Notes: generated by a model from the sequence alone, not told the origin. A stretch of 64,000 nt of DNA from Thalassotalea euphylliae (GCF_003390375.1 NZ_QUOT01000001.1:3100001-3164000); one strand, 5' to 3'; shown: positions 1 to 9,063, numbered from the stretch's first letter. Numbers and translations: made by a program.

Positions 1-63
1 GGTGTTTTCAATAAGCCCGCTTTATAGTGATTCGCTATTTTGATAACAACAATAGCACTCTTT

Positions 64-1770
64 ATGAAGCTCTTTTCTAAAAAATTCGCAGCCCCCATTA
101 TCGTGGCAGGGCTAGCGACGATTGGCTTGTCGGCATGTAATCAAGCGACTGACAACAGTGCACCTGAAACTGTTCAAGCTAGTTACCCTCAAGTTAATGA
201 AAACAATATTAAAGCGCATATCGCATTTTTGGCTGACGATACCCTTGAGGGGCGTGATACCGGCAGCAATGGCTACCAAATTGCGGCAAATTACGTAACC
301 TCATACTTTAAGCAATACGGTTTAACCCCTATGGGCGAACATGGTGGCTTTGAGCAACAAGTGACCTTTCGTAAAGCGCAACTTGTTGATAACAGCGCGA
401 CCATGACCATCAACTCGCCGTCTGGCGATCACGTGGTTGCCTTTAAAGAGCAGTTTTTAACTTCAGGCTCTGCGCTTACCACTGACTCTGCGATTACTGC
501 TGATACAGTATTTGTTGGTTACGGTGTGGTGGACAAAGCGTTTGGTTTAGATGACTACGCTGGCCTTGATGTGAAAGGTAAAGTGGTGGTGATGCTCACG
601 GGGCGCCCTGAATCATTGCCATCAGAAGAAGGCGCGCATATTGGCTCTTCACGTGAAAAAGCTCGTCATGCTGCTGAGCGCGGCGCGGTCGGTATCGTTA
701 CCATTCACACACCAAAACGTGAAAAAGTGCGTAAGTTTAGCGTTTCTGCCAAATATGCGGCAACACCAAGTTACAGTTGGTTGGATAAGAACAGCCAACC
801 TTTTGGCAAATACCCAGAGCTAAAAGGTTCAGCGTATATCGACCGTGACGCGGCAGCACCATTATTTGAAGGTGCCCAGATATCACTTGAGCAGATTTTT
901 GCTGCCGATAGCGAAAACCAGCCAGTAAAAGGTTTTGCCTTAAATGCAGGTGTCACGTTAACCAAGCAAAGCACGCAAAGCGAGATAACCAGCCCGAATG
1001 TGGTTGCAGCGATTGAAGGTAGTGACCCTGCGCTTAAAAATGAATACGTGGTTTTTAGTGCACACCTAGACCATATTGGCGTACGAGCACATAGTGGTCA
1101 TGGTGATGAAGGTCAAGACAGTGAAGAACAAGACACGATTAATAATGGCGCATTAGACAACGCCTCAGGTGTATCGATTTTATTAGAAACAGCGCGCATG
1201 ATTGCCAGCATGGAAACTAAACCACAACGTTCTATTTTATTTGTGGTGGTCACAGGCGAAGAAAAAGGCTTATTAGGCTCTAGCTATTTCGCCAACAATC
1301 CAACCGTGCCAGCCATGCAAATGGTGGCGAATGTTAACTTAGATATGCCGTTAATTTTATACCCGTTTGCGGATGTCATTGCCTTTGGTTCAACGCACTC
1401 GACGCTAGGTGGCATTGTTGAATCGGCGGCAGGTAAAGTGAATGTCTCGCTAAGCCCAGATCCATTGCCGGAGCAAGCCTTGTTTACCCGAAGTGATCAC
1501 TACAGCTTTGTCAAAGCGGGCATTCCATCAGTATTTTTAATGACAGGCTTTAAGTCGAAAGATCCAGAAATTGATGGTGGCAAAATGTTTATGGAATTCC
1601 TTTCCACGCACTACCACAATCACAGTGACGAAATAGAACTACCGATCCGTTACGACGCTGCAGCTTCGTTTGCGGAAGTCAACATGATGATAGGTTTAGA
1701 AATTGCGAATCAGGCAGAGCGTCCTAAATGGCATGATGGTGATTTCTTCGGTAATACTTTTGCCCAGTAA
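64..1770 (+). CDS. M28 family zinc metallopeptidase lipoprotein
   Basis: Predicted zinc-dependent aminopeptidase acting in the cell envelope. The N-terminus is a lipoprotein signal (basic KLFSKK, hydrophobic core, lipobox LSAC), so the mature protein should be anchored through Cys about 25 residues in. A PA-type insert precedes the catalytic domain at roughly residues 135-290. The M28 metal and catalytic residues are visible in order: SAHLDHIG (His), GALDNASG (bridging Asp), TGEEKGLLGS (Glu pair), NLDMP (Asp) and HYHNHSDE (His). I start at ATG 64 rather than the in-frame TTG at 40 because this places the signal peptide at the terminus. The length of about 568 aa is normal for PA-containing M28 proteins. 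Substrate unknown. It stands alone, followed by a perfect inverted repeat. Confidence 0.9.
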   Translation: MKLFSKKFAAPIIVAGLATIGLSACNQATDNSAPETVQASYPQVNENNIKAHIAFLADDTLEGRDTGSNGYQIAANYVTSYFKQYGLTPMGEHGGFEQQVTFRKAQLVDNSATMTINSPSGDHVVAFKEQFLTSGSALTTDSAITADTVFVGYGVVDKAFGLDDYAGLDVKGKVVVMLTGRPESLPSEEGAHIGSSREKARHAAERGAVGIVTIHTPKREKVRKFSVSAKYAATPSYSWLDKNSQPFGKYPELKGSAYIDRDAAAPLFEGAQISLEQIFAADSENQPVKGFALNAGVTLTKQSTQSEITSPNVVAAIEGSDPALKNEYVVFSAHLDHIGVRAHSGHGDEGQDSEEQDTINNGALDNASGVSILLETARMIASMETKPQRSILFVVVTGEEKGLLGSSYFANNPTVPAMQMVANVNLDMPLILYPFADVIAFGSTHSTLGGIVESAAGKVNVSLSPDPLPEQALFTRSDHYSFVKAGIPSVFLMTGFKSKDPEIDGGKMFMEFLSTHYHNHSDEIELPIRYDAAASFAEVNMMIGLEIANQAERPKWHDGDFFGNTFAQ

Positions 1771-1810
1771 AACTTTTTAGCATTAAGCTTTCCATTCGAT
1801 AGAAATACAG

Positions 1811-1837
1811 ACAGGTGCACAAGGATTGTGCACCTGT
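1811..1837. repeat. Perfect 12-bp inverted repeat between peptidase and HDOD gene
   Basis: Arms ACAGGTGCACAA and TTGTGCACCTGT are separated by only 3 nt (GGA). It lies 40 nt after the peptidase stop and 80 nt before the HDOD start. As RNA it would fold into a strong hairpin, but no T-run follows on either strand. It may be a factor-assisted terminator, an mRNA 3' end or a dyad operator for the downstream gene. Confidence 0.6.
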
Positions 1838-1917
1838 AGTTGAAAATATGGCGAGCTAACGTTAACGTAATGTTAAGCATAACCTGTGAAAATACCTACT
1901 CAGGAAATATTTGTCTG

Positions 1918-2802
1918 ATGACTAAGCAACTAAAAGATGAGGCTGTAAAACTGCAAGCTATCGATTATGCGAATCAAGCCAATGGCTCATTTGCTTTGCC
2001 CGATGCTTGCTTCAAAGTGAAAACTTTGATGGAAGATGAGAATTCCACAGCAAAGGATTTTGCTAACGTCATAAGTATTGACCCGTCGATGACCTCACGT
2101 TTGCTCAAAATTGCCAATAGTGCGGTTTATAGTTTTCCCGGTGAAATAAGCACTATTTCCCGTGCGATCACCATTATTGGCACGCAATCCATTTACAATA
2201 TGATGTTAGTGGATGTTGCCAGCTCTGCATTTAAACACTTTGCCAACCAAGCAATTGACTTAAAACGCTTTTGGCGAATGAGTGTTTATTGTGGCTTAGC
2301 CGCTAAAAATTTAGCGATCAGTGCTGGTATTCGAGATATTGAACGCTTGTTTGTGGCCGGTTTACTGCAAAACTTTGGCGAGCTTATTGTTGCGAAAGTG
2401 TCCCCAGAAGTTGCGCAACACTGCGAGCAATACAACCAAAATGACTTACCTTGGCAACGACAATATCAGGCGCTTGATTTTACCTATACGGATGTTTCCG
2501 CAGAACTGTTAAAGCTGTGGCAAATACCAGAGAAAATTATTTTGCCGATCCGTCACTTTAATCAGGCATTAGATATTCAAATTAATAAAGATGTGAAGGT
2601 CATGTATTTGGCATCACGCTTGGCGTTAGTGGACAGTCACCCTGAACTGTTTACCTACGACGATATTGTCGACCAAGGTTTATGTCAGTCGCTGGGCATT
2701 ACGTTTGAAGAGTTAATTGCAGCAGCTGAGTTTGCCCATGACGAAGCTGACAATGTTTTAGGCATTATGGGCGCGAAGTTTTTTGATAAGCCAGCGAGTT
2801 AG
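1918..2802 (+). CDS. HDOD domain protein (paralogue 1)
   Basis: Single HDOD domain over most of its 294 residues (about 15-215): SIDPSMTSRLLKIANSA, the central IIGTQSIYNMML stretch and the LFVAGLLQNFGEL helix are family hallmarks. HDOD proteins are degenerate HD-superfamily members usually linked to signalling and regulation; no catalytic HD pair is seen here and no second domain is attached. I choose ATG 1918 because AGGAAA sits about 10 nt upstream and because the paralogue at 10905 begins at nearly the same domain position; the open frame extends back to 1840. The two paralogues align throughout (for example IDPSMTSRLLKIANS against IDPALSATVLKLANS). Confidence 0.85.
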   Translation: MTKQLKDEAVKLQAIDYANQANGSFALPDACFKVKTLMEDENSTAKDFANVISIDPSMTSRLLKIANSAVYSFPGEISTISRAITIIGTQSIYNMMLVDVASSAFKHFANQAIDLKRFWRMSVYCGLAAKNLAISAGIRDIERLFVAGLLQNFGELIVAKVSPEVAQHCEQYNQNDLPWQRQYQALDFTYTDVSAELLKLWQIPEKIILPIRHFNQALDIQINKDVKVMYLASRLALVDSHPELFTYDDIVDQGLCQSLGITFEELIAAAEFAHDEADNVLGIMGAKFFDKPAS

Positions 2803-2925
2803 GTTTATCAATCCATCAAGCTGCGTATAAAATCAGCGGTTAGCAAGTACTAACTAAAAATTATTACTGCTGGTGCGAGGTAAGAGCAGACAAGTAATGC
2901 AAACCTTGATAGCATCTGGCGATTA

Positions 2926-3191
2926 ATACCAATTGAATTAATTAATTGATCAATTCAGAGCGCTTTCAGCGGTGGGAGAACAAGCCAAATTTTTGTTGAT
3001 ATAGTTATTCTACATCTCATCAATTTGGTGCAGTTATCGCGACGCTGACACGTTCCCAAAGGGCGAGTTTAAAAGGCTCATATGCGGCGTTATTGATTTT
3101 GACAAGGGAATAACCATTCTCTGCAATCAATGCCTTGCCTCTAAGCCTTTTAATTCTCGCTGAATGATTAAGTAGTTATTTCAATTGGTAT
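2926..3191. repeat. MITE-like non-coding element with ATACCAATTGAA termini
   Basis: This fills most of the 510-bp gap between the HDOD gene and the symporter. Its 266 bp are bounded by ATACCAATTGAA (2926-2937) and the exact reverse complement TTCAATTGGTAT (3180-3191). No convincing ORF lies inside. The left end (continuing AATT..TTGATCAATT) matches, in inverse orientation, the right end of the element at 60061-60270. The rest of the gap (2803-2925 and 3192-3312) shows no gene; the last part should hold the symporter promoter and ends with an AAAGGAAA ribosome-binding site. No clear target-site duplication is seen. Confidence 0.65.
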
Positions 3192-3312
3192 AACATTATC
3201 AGCGCTTATCTAGGTCGTGGTTAGGAAGTAAGGCAAACCTTACACCTTTGTTGAGTTCTTTTTGAGAGCTACCTGAAACTTAGATAACAATAACTATAAA
3301 TAAAGGAAACAT

Positions 3313-4734
3313 ATGAGCGCGAATAGAGAACAATTTAGTTCCAAACTAGGGTTCATACTGGCGGCGGCTGGCTCTGCTGTTGGTATTGGTAACCTAGTTG
3401 GTTTTCCGGTCAATGCCGCGAAAAATGGCGGCGGCGCCTTCTTATTGGTTTACGCACTATTTGTCCTCTTAGTGTGTTTACCTGTCATGGTGGCTGAAAT
3501 GGCCATGGGGCGCAAAACACAAAAAGAACCTGTCGGTGCCTATAAAGCACTCAATAATGGTGGTACTGGCTGGAATTTAGCGGGCTTACTCGGCGTGTTA
3601 ACGCCATTTATGATCGCCGTATTCTACATGGTTATCACGGTATGGATATTTGGTTACATCGCCATTACGCTTGGCGGCGGATTAGATTACTTAGCAACGC
3701 CACAAGCATTTGGTGAGTTTATCAATAGCCCTTATATTTTCGGTGCTATGGTGGTAGTTGCAGCCATTATTAATTTCATTCTGGTGGCTGGCGTGAAAAA
3801 CGGGATCGAAAAAGCCGCGAAAACCTTAATGCCGACCTTGTTTATCATGCTGGTATTGATGGTTGTTTTCGTACTTACTCGCGACAATGCCTTTGCTGGT
3901 GTGGCGTTCTTTGTCATTCCTGACTTTAGCAAAATTACGCCGTCAGTGGTTAATGGTGCCTTGTCTCAAGCATTTTTCTCGCTATCGCTGGGGATGGGGA
4001 TTTTAATTACCTACGGCTCTTATATTAGCAAAAAAGCGGATATTGTCGGTTCGGCAAAACTGGTTGCGATCACAGATACTGCGGTTGCCTTTACTGCGGG
4101 CTTAATGATTCTACCTGCGGTATTTTCATTTAACCCACAAGTGAATCCGCAAGAGTTAAGTGATAGCTCAGTATCACTGATTTTCACCTTCTTGCCGAAA
4201 ATCTTTTTAGCGCTGCAGAGCTCTATTGGCTACGTTGCGGCAAGCGGCATTGCGGTATTTTTCTTTATGTTAGTGTTTTTTGCGGCGATCACCTCACTGG
4301 TGTCGATTATTGAAGTACCGGTTTCTTACTTAGTGACTGAGAAAAATCACACCCGTAAAAAAGCCTTGTTTATTTTAATGATGACCGCTGGTGTATTAAC
4401 GCTTTTCGCCACCGTTTCTTTTGGTATGGTTGGCTTCTTCACTGAATTTACTAGCTATGCGGGTGGCACTCGCTCTTTCTTTGATGTGGTTTACGATGTC
4501 TTCTACGACACTATTTTGCCATTGAACGGCTTATTACTTTGTGTATTTGTTAGCTACCGCTGGAAGAAACACCGTTTATCAGAAGAGCTTTCTGTCGGTA
4601 ACGATAACTACCAAGGTTCGTTTGCGGAAAAGTACATTAACTTTTCTTTAGGGACTTTTATTCCGGTTATTTTACTGGGTATTTTCTTAAATACCGTGGC
4701 GGTAAAATTCTTTGGCTATAATATTTTTGGCTAG
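3313..4734 (+). CDS. Sodium-dependent transporter, NSS (SNF) family
   Basis: Secondary transporter of the neurotransmitter:sodium symporter family, which in bacteria takes up amino acids or related solutes with Na+. The N-terminal signature is clear: FSSKLGFILAAAGSAVGIGN, the unwound TM1 region that binds substrate and sodium, followed by GFPVNAAKNGGGAFLL and the EMAMGRKT loop. About 11-12 hydrophobic segments span the 473 residues, the usual bacterial length. AAAGGAAAC precedes the ATG. It is a single-gene unit ending at the intrinsic terminator at 4783. Substrate cannot be told from sequence. Confidence 0.92.
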   Translation: MSANREQFSSKLGFILAAAGSAVGIGNLVGFPVNAAKNGGGAFLLVYALFVLLVCLPVMVAEMAMGRKTQKEPVGAYKALNNGGTGWNLAGLLGVLTPFMIAVFYMVITVWIFGYIAITLGGGLDYLATPQAFGEFINSPYIFGAMVVVAAIINFILVAGVKNGIEKAAKTLMPTLFIMLVLMVVFVLTRDNAFAGVAFFVIPDFSKITPSVVNGALSQAFFSLSLGMGILITYGSYISKKADIVGSAKLVAITDTAVAFTAGLMILPAVFSFNPQVNPQELSDSSVSLIFTFLPKIFLALQSSIGYVAASGIAVFFFMLVFFAAITSLVSIIEVPVSYLVTEKNHTRKKALFILMMTAGVLTLFATVSFGMVGFFTEFTSYAGGTRSFFDVVYDVFYDTILPLNGLLLCVFVSYRWKKHRLSEELSVGNDNYQGSFAEKYINFSLGTFIPVILLGIFLNTVAVKFFGYNIFG

Positions 4735-4782
4735 CCAGATTTAGTAAATGTCAAAGCCAATAGCCTAACCTAACATATAGCG

Positions 4783-4816
4783 AAAAAGCCGCATCCTGTG
4801 TATGATGCGGCTTTTT
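4783..4816 (+). terminator. Intrinsic terminator after the NSS transporter
   Basis: Stem AAAAAGCCGCATC / GATGCGGCTTTTT with an 8-nt loop and terminal T-run. The A-rich left arm would also allow function on the other strand. It overlaps the extended open frame of the next gene, which argues that the methyltransferase starts further downstream. Confidence 0.9.
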
Positions 4817-4861
4817 ATTATCTGTTTGCCAGATATCCCAACATCAATTGCTAAAGTTCCT

Positions 4862-5770
4862 ATGAACGCTTCTATTTCTACTCTAATTGACCATATTCAG
4901 CTACCAGATGATGCAAATACGCAGCGACTTTTCCACGGTCGAGGCCATGCCTATGATGGGCTTGAGCATATTTGTGTGGATTGGTTTGCCCCTGTCGTTT
5001 TAGTGACCCTTTATCGCGAGGTTGAGCATGACAGCTTGCTAGCACTTGCGCGCAGCTTAAATGAGAAAATAGGAGCATGTCAGTCAGTATTGGTTCAGCA
5101 CCGCTGGCAGCAATTGGCGCCCATAGAGTGCTTAGTGGGTGATGATATTCGAAAGCTCCACGCACTAGAATCGAGCCTCAAATATCATATCGAATTTGGT
5201 CGAGCGCAAAATCACGGCTTGTTTTTAGATATGAAAAACGGTCGTGATTGGGTGCAAGCGAATGCCAATGGCAAGAATGTATTAAACCTGTTTTCATACA
5301 CCTGTGCTTTCTCCGTTGCGGCGAGTCAAGGTGGCGCGAAACAGGTAGTGAATATTGATATGAGTAAGCCATCGCTGGCGCGTGGCCGCGACAATCATCG
5401 ACTTAATGAGCAAGCGACCGACAATATCATCTTTCAAGCGGTTGATATCTTTAAGTCATTCGGACGATTAAAGAAGTTTGGCCCGTATCAGATGATCATT
5501 GTTGACCCGCCATCATTTCAAAAAGGTAGCGTTAATATTGAGCGAGATTACGGTAAAATTATTCGTCGTATTCCACAGCTTGCCAGCCCAAACGCTGATG
5601 TCATGCTATGTTTAAACAGCCCTGATTTAGATGATGAATTCTTATTAGCAACTGTTAAACAAGAATGCCCAGCGCTGCATTTTGTCGATAAGATCGCGCC
5701 GCCAGCCGTGTTTAAGGAAGCGCATCAAGGAAAGGGGCTCAAAGTGAAGTTGTTTCGTTATGAGCCCTAA
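4862..5770 (+). CDS. Class I SAM-dependent methyltransferase, RlmI/RlmK-like
   Basis: Predicted rRNA- or RNA-cytosine/guanine-type methyltransferase. The SAM-binding fold starts at VLNLFSYTCAFSVAA (motif I, about residue 140), followed by the acidic NIDMSKP turn (motif II) and the catalytic-region motif VDPPSFQKG (DPPSF, motif IV). The segment MKNGRDWVQ before motif I matches the RlmI/RlmK arrangement. No separate PUA domain is obvious in the N-terminal 90 residues. I use ATG 4862: an upstream in-frame ATG at 4802 falls inside the preceding gene's terminator hairpin. At 302 aa it is shorter than E. coli RlmI, and the exact RNA target is unknown. Confidence 0.8.
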   Translation: MNASISTLIDHIQLPDDANTQRLFHGRGHAYDGLEHICVDWFAPVVLVTLYREVEHDSLLALARSLNEKIGACQSVLVQHRWQQLAPIECLVGDDIRKLHALESSLKYHIEFGRAQNHGLFLDMKNGRDWVQANANGKNVLNLFSYTCAFSVAASQGGAKQVVNIDMSKPSLARGRDNHRLNEQATDNIIFQAVDIFKSFGRLKKFGPYQMIIVDPPSFQKGSVNIERDYGKIIRRIPQLASPNADVMLCLNSPDLDDEFLLATVKQECPALHFVDKIAPPAVFKEAHQGKGLKVKLFRYEP

Positions 5771-5834
5771 GTGGTGATTAATCGATAAGTTACTCACTAC
5801 TGTGGGTTAATCACTAGGATATAGCTAGCTGAAG

Positions 5835-6452
5835 TTAGTTAATAACCACACGAGCTGCAAGTAGCACTAAGAAGCTACCCGTGATGCGATCAATAATATG
5901 ACTGTTAGCCTTCAATTTATTGATAACTGGTCCACGCGATAGTAAATAGGTGATTAAACAATACCACAGGGCATCAATACCACCGACTGTGGCTGTCATG
6001 ATCACTTTTTGCGTCACAGTGGCGTTTTCATCGACAAATTGGCTAAACAAGGCGAGAAAAAAGATCGCCAACTTTGGGTTTAAAAAGGCAATTAGAAAGC
6101 CATCGCGCCAGCCGTTAACTTTTGTTTTAGCTGTACTTTCATCTGAATCTGATAAATCTAATTGCTGTTTCTTACTCAGTAGGGCATTAATACCTAGATA
6201 AAGTAAAAACGCCGCGCCGCCATATTGAATAATACTAAACAGGGTTGGCGATTTTACTAAGATAATGCCAATACCGGTGGTTGTGATAGCGGCGTAAAGT
6301 GCCACACCTATGCCGTGGCTAATGGCACTGGCATAACCTGCTGGTGCCCCCCCTGCCATGGTATTTTTTACCACTAAAGCTAGACTAGGCCCAGGAGAAA
6401 GGGCGCCCATAATGCAAATAGCGACGAGCGATAGCCATAAATGTAATTCCAT
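5835..6452 (-). CDS. LysE/RhtB family amino-acid exporter
   Basis: Inner-membrane exporter of the LysE family (amino acids, homoserine lactone-like or related small solutes). Signature GALSPGPSLALVVKNTM lies in TM1, with the usual FLNPKLAIFFLALFSQF segment in the middle. 205 residues and about six membrane segments are typical. AAGGTATCACA gives a ribosome-binding site before ATG. It stands alone between convergent and divergent neighbours, so no substrate clue comes from context. Confidence 0.9.
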   Translation of the reverse strand: MELHLWLSLVAICIMGALSPGPSLALVVKNTMAGGAPAGYASAISHGIGVALYAAITTTGIGIILVKSPTLFSIIQYGGAAFLLYLGINALLSKKQQLDLSDSDESTAKTKVNGWRDGFLIAFLNPKLAIFFLALFSQFVDENATVTQKVIMTATVGGIDALWYCLITYLLSRGPVINKLKANSHIIDRITGSFLVLLAARVVIN

Positions 6453-6506
6453 TGTGATACCTTAATCTAACTTCCTACTGACTTTGTCGGCATGTTTAAC
6501 GCCTAT

Positions 6507-7370
6507 TCAGAATGAAGACTTTATACGTAGAAAACTAGCGAATCTTGGCACACCTTTGACTGTTTTACCACTGTATCGATAAGTGACAACACTGCCAATG
6601 GGAGGCGGGTTCTTGCGTTCGAGATCAGAAAAACCGCTGCCTATTTTAAACGTCACCCCTTGCGGTGTTTTTACCTTGATTGCGCCCAGTTGATTAGCAT
6701 ATTTTCCTTTACCTGGTAAATGGGCAATAACCTCTGCCTCGTCATCAAATAACGGCTTCAGTTTCATGATGTTAGCGGTGCGTCCAGCTTGGTAGCGGGC
6801 TGAGCCTTTATGCAGCATTAGCCCCTCTCCACCAACGGCTATAGATTGTTCGAGCCAAGCGGTTAACTGCGCGTTGTCGGTTAGTCGGTATTGTTCAATC
6901 ATTTGTAAGTGTGGGCTATTGGTATTTACGATAAGAGAGCGCATTTGATTAATGCGTTCGGTAAAAGTGCCAGAATGCTCAGGTAAATCAAAAACCATAA
7001 ACTTTACACCTTGCCATTCAGTGTCTTTCGCTTGTTGTTTTTGGACAACGCTGGCAACTTGCTCGAATGCTCGTCGCTCAATCCAGAGCTCACCTTCCAT
7101 TACTGAGTTCGGCCAATCTTGTGTAAAAAAGCGGGGCACGTTTATTTGATGACCTCCTCGGGTAAAAAGGTGTTGACCATCCCAATAACCGCGGACGCCA
7201 TCGAGCTTTTCACTGACCCAATAATCCTGAATATTTGCGCTTTGTTGATAATGGCTTGCGAGCTGCAAATTAAGTGGGTTTTTACTAGCGATGGATTGAG
7301 TACAGAAAAGACTCAAGATGTAAAAACTAATAATGGCGAACGGCAGCCTTGCCTTCTTGCTGATGAGCAT
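6507..7370 (-). CDS. Secreted minimal ATP-dependent DNA ligase (Lig E type)
   Basis: Seals nicks in DNA using ATP through a ligase-adenylate. Nucleotidyltransferase motifs are visible in order: SEKLDGVRG (motif I, Lys near residue 55), VMEGELW, FMVFDLPE (motif III), GGEGLMLHKG (motif IV) and IMKLKP (motif V). A C-terminal OB fold of about 85 residues carries VKTPQGVTFKIGSGFSD. The N-terminus has a basic, strongly hydrophobic stretch and a likely cleavage after SIASK, so the enzyme probably acts in the periplasm, as known for Lig E proteins of Vibrio, Psychromonas and relatives. A near-perfect AAGGAGG precedes ATG. No competence or nuclease gene is adjacent. Confidence 0.9.
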   Translation of the reverse strand: MLISKKARLPFAIISFYILSLFCTQSIASKNPLNLQLASHYQQSANIQDYWVSEKLDGVRGYWDGQHLFTRGGHQINVPRFFTQDWPNSVMEGELWIERRAFEQVASVVQKQQAKDTEWQGVKFMVFDLPEHSGTFTERINQMRSLIVNTNSPHLQMIEQYRLTDNAQLTAWLEQSIAVGGEGLMLHKGSARYQAGRTANIMKLKPLFDDEAEVIAHLPGKGKYANQLGAIKVKTPQGVTFKIGSGFSDLERKNPPPIGSVVTYRYSGKTVKGVPRFASFLRIKSSF

Positions 7371-7532
7371 AATGCCTCCTTGGCGTGATTTTTATCTCCA
7401 ATCTTTAACCTAGAATAAAATTCAATATTTTCAATTTTTTACTATAGTTATGCTGAGCTCAAGGCAAGAGCATTTGCCAAAATACTGTCGAACCAATAAA
7501 AGTAACACTCAATAACGACAAGGAAAGTCGAG

Positions 7533-7763
7533 ATGATTAAATTAGTCACAATAGTTAGCTTATGCGTGCTAGTTATGCACAGTTCATTAGTCGAGGCGCA
7601 GCCGAGTAAACAAAGCAAATGCGCTAAATACAAAACCAAACTTGATAATATTCAATCTAAGCAACGCCAGCCCAATAGTGTTAAACGTAGCAATAAACTC
7701 AAAGAGCAAGAACTTAAGGCTTTTAAAAAGTGGCGAAAATGCCAACAAGGTAAATTGAAATAA
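7533..7763 (+). CDS. Small exported basic protein, unknown function
   Basis: A 76-residue protein with a Sec signal peptide (MIKLVTIVSLCVLVMHSSLVEAQ, shown here only as a hydrophobic run from residues 3-19 with cleavage after VEA). The mature part is short, highly basic and probably helical (KLKEQELKAFKKWRKC), with two cysteines about 45 residues apart. AAGGAAAG lies 7 nt before ATG. I do not recognise the family. Coding status rests on the ribosome-binding site, signal peptide and the otherwise empty interval; the overlapping reverse-strand frames lack such support. Confidence 0.7.
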   Translation: MIKLVTIVSLCVLVMHSSLVEAQPSKQSKCAKYKTKLDNIQSKQRQPNSVKRSNKLKEQELKAFKKWRKCQQGKLK

Positions 7764-7948
7764 CGACAATTGGCGAATATAACCAATCGTTTGTCACGTC
7801 TTTATTTTAAATGTATGAAAAGGTTAGTTTTTTATGGTGGTGTCAATTTTGCTTTGTTTACTGTTTTAACAACCTCTTTGACCTTAGCTTGGCTTTGAAT
7901 AAGGAGCTGAATAGAGCTTTGGTTAGGAAATGAAAATAAGGAACTTAA

Positions 7949-8188
7949 ATGAAGCACACAGCGAAAAAGACAATGATCACTGTGATTGGTGGCTTATTAG
8001 TTTTTATTGGCGTGATGTTTGTCATTGTGCCAGGGCCTGCCATTTTGTTTTTACCAGCAGGTCTGGCGTTGTTAAGCCTAGAGTATCCGTGGGCGAAGCA
8101 ATGGCTGAAGAAATGCCAACGATTGATGCGAAAAGGCGCCGAGCAAATGGATAATCTCGTTGTACGCCTTAAACGCCGTTCCAATTAG
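7949..8188 (+). CDS. PGPGW-type small transmembrane protein
   Basis: A 79-residue membrane protein with two adjacent hydrophobic helices joined by the characteristic VPGPAILFLPAGLALLSLE motif, followed by a basic amphipathic tail (AKQWLKKCQRLMRK). This matches the PGPGW family of putative transmembrane proteins, whose function is unknown. AAGGAA sits about 5 nt before ATG. A longer frame starting at 7930 in another phase overlaps it but has no family features. Confidence 0.8.
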   Translation: MKHTAKKTMITVIGGLLVFIGVMFVIVPGPAILFLPAGLALLSLEYPWAKQWLKKCQRLMRKGAEQMDNLVVRLKRRSN

Positions 8189-8232
8189 CCAATTACTGGC
8201 TGTTGAGTGCTAGGAGACTATTCTGGTGATGA

Positions 8233-8946
8233 TTATGCCGCTTGATGATAGTTAGCTTTCATCGTTAAATAATCTTCACTAATTTGATTAATAGTGTCAG
8301 CGCAGTACGGGCGTAAACCGCTCAGTACCATGTGTTTTTCACCACTGCCTATTAAGGTGTCGCCATTAAACAGATTAAAAGCTAGCACGGCATTACCGCG
8401 TTTACCTTCAATGGACAAGGTTGATGAAGCTAGTTCTAATCTAACGTTTGTTGCGCTCAAGTCTAGCATTTCGATACTCATGCTTTCATACATGATCATT
8501 GGGCGAGCAGGGTTGATCATTACGTCATTTTTCGACATTAAATCGCACAATATATGTGGGAAAGTGTGCCCCGAAAAACCAACATAGGCGCGAATCAATG
8601 CTTCAATCAGTGCTGGGTTTTCAGTGGTTTCGCCATCTGTTTCAATGGTTAAATACTGTTTGCCGTTGGCATCAGTGACTTCACTACTTGCCACCAACTT
8701 GGTTGGCATCATCAGCTCAATACCATCGGTCACCATACCTGAAAAGTTAAAGCGCATCTGCGTTGCGAGGCCTGCTTTGGCCAGCGTTACCGCAAACAAT
8801 AAATCACCCGGAACGCAAAAGCGCTTGGCGTCAATATCGTGTAGTGGATTAAAGTCGTCAGCAATTTGCTTGGCAAAATCACTCGCCTGCTGACGAGTAA
8901 AAGATATGCTTTCTTGTGATTGATTATAATACTGATTTACGAACAT
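8233..8946 (-). CDS. DUF3581 family protein (hotdog-like)
   Basis: Cytoplasmic protein of about 237 residues matching the DUF3581 family found across marine gammaproteobacteria. The most telling segment is FAKQIADDFNPLHDIDAKRF followed by CVPGDLLFA, which resembles the substrate-binding helix of MaoC/hotdog-fold enzymes (D-x-N-P-x-H). A second conserved stretch is GFSGHTFPHILCDL. Function is not established; the hotdog resemblance suggests a thioester ligand but this is inference. I start at ATG 8946; an upstream GTG at 8964 would add six residues, and neither start has a strong ribosome-binding site. Confidence 0.75.
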   Translation of the reverse strand: MFVNQYYNQSQESISFTRQQASDFAKQIADDFNPLHDIDAKRFCVPGDLLFAVTLAKAGLATQMRFNFSGMVTDGIELMMPTKLVASSEVTDANGKQYLTIETDGETTENPALIEALIRAYVGFSGHTFPHILCDLMSKNDVMINPARPMIMYESMSIEMLDLSATNVRLELASSTLSIEGKRGNAVLAFNLFNGDTLIGSGEKHMVLSGLRPYCADTINQISEDYLTMKANYHQAA

Positions 8947-9063
8947 AAATTGACCATTTAACACTCTTTAACGGCGCGCATTCTATCAAGCTAACACGGA
9001 TAAAGCTAAGCGACAATAACAAAGCAGACCAGTAAAAATAAGGGCTTAGCGTACATGTGTAGG

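Noticed and set aside
4802..4861. Upstream in-frame ATG extending the methyltransferase by 20 codons
   Set aside because: It lies within the symporter's terminator hairpin and has no ribosome-binding site; ATG 4862 fits better.
7930..8154. 74-codon frame overlapping the PGPGW gene
   Set aside because: Different frame over a recognised family protein, with no features of its own.
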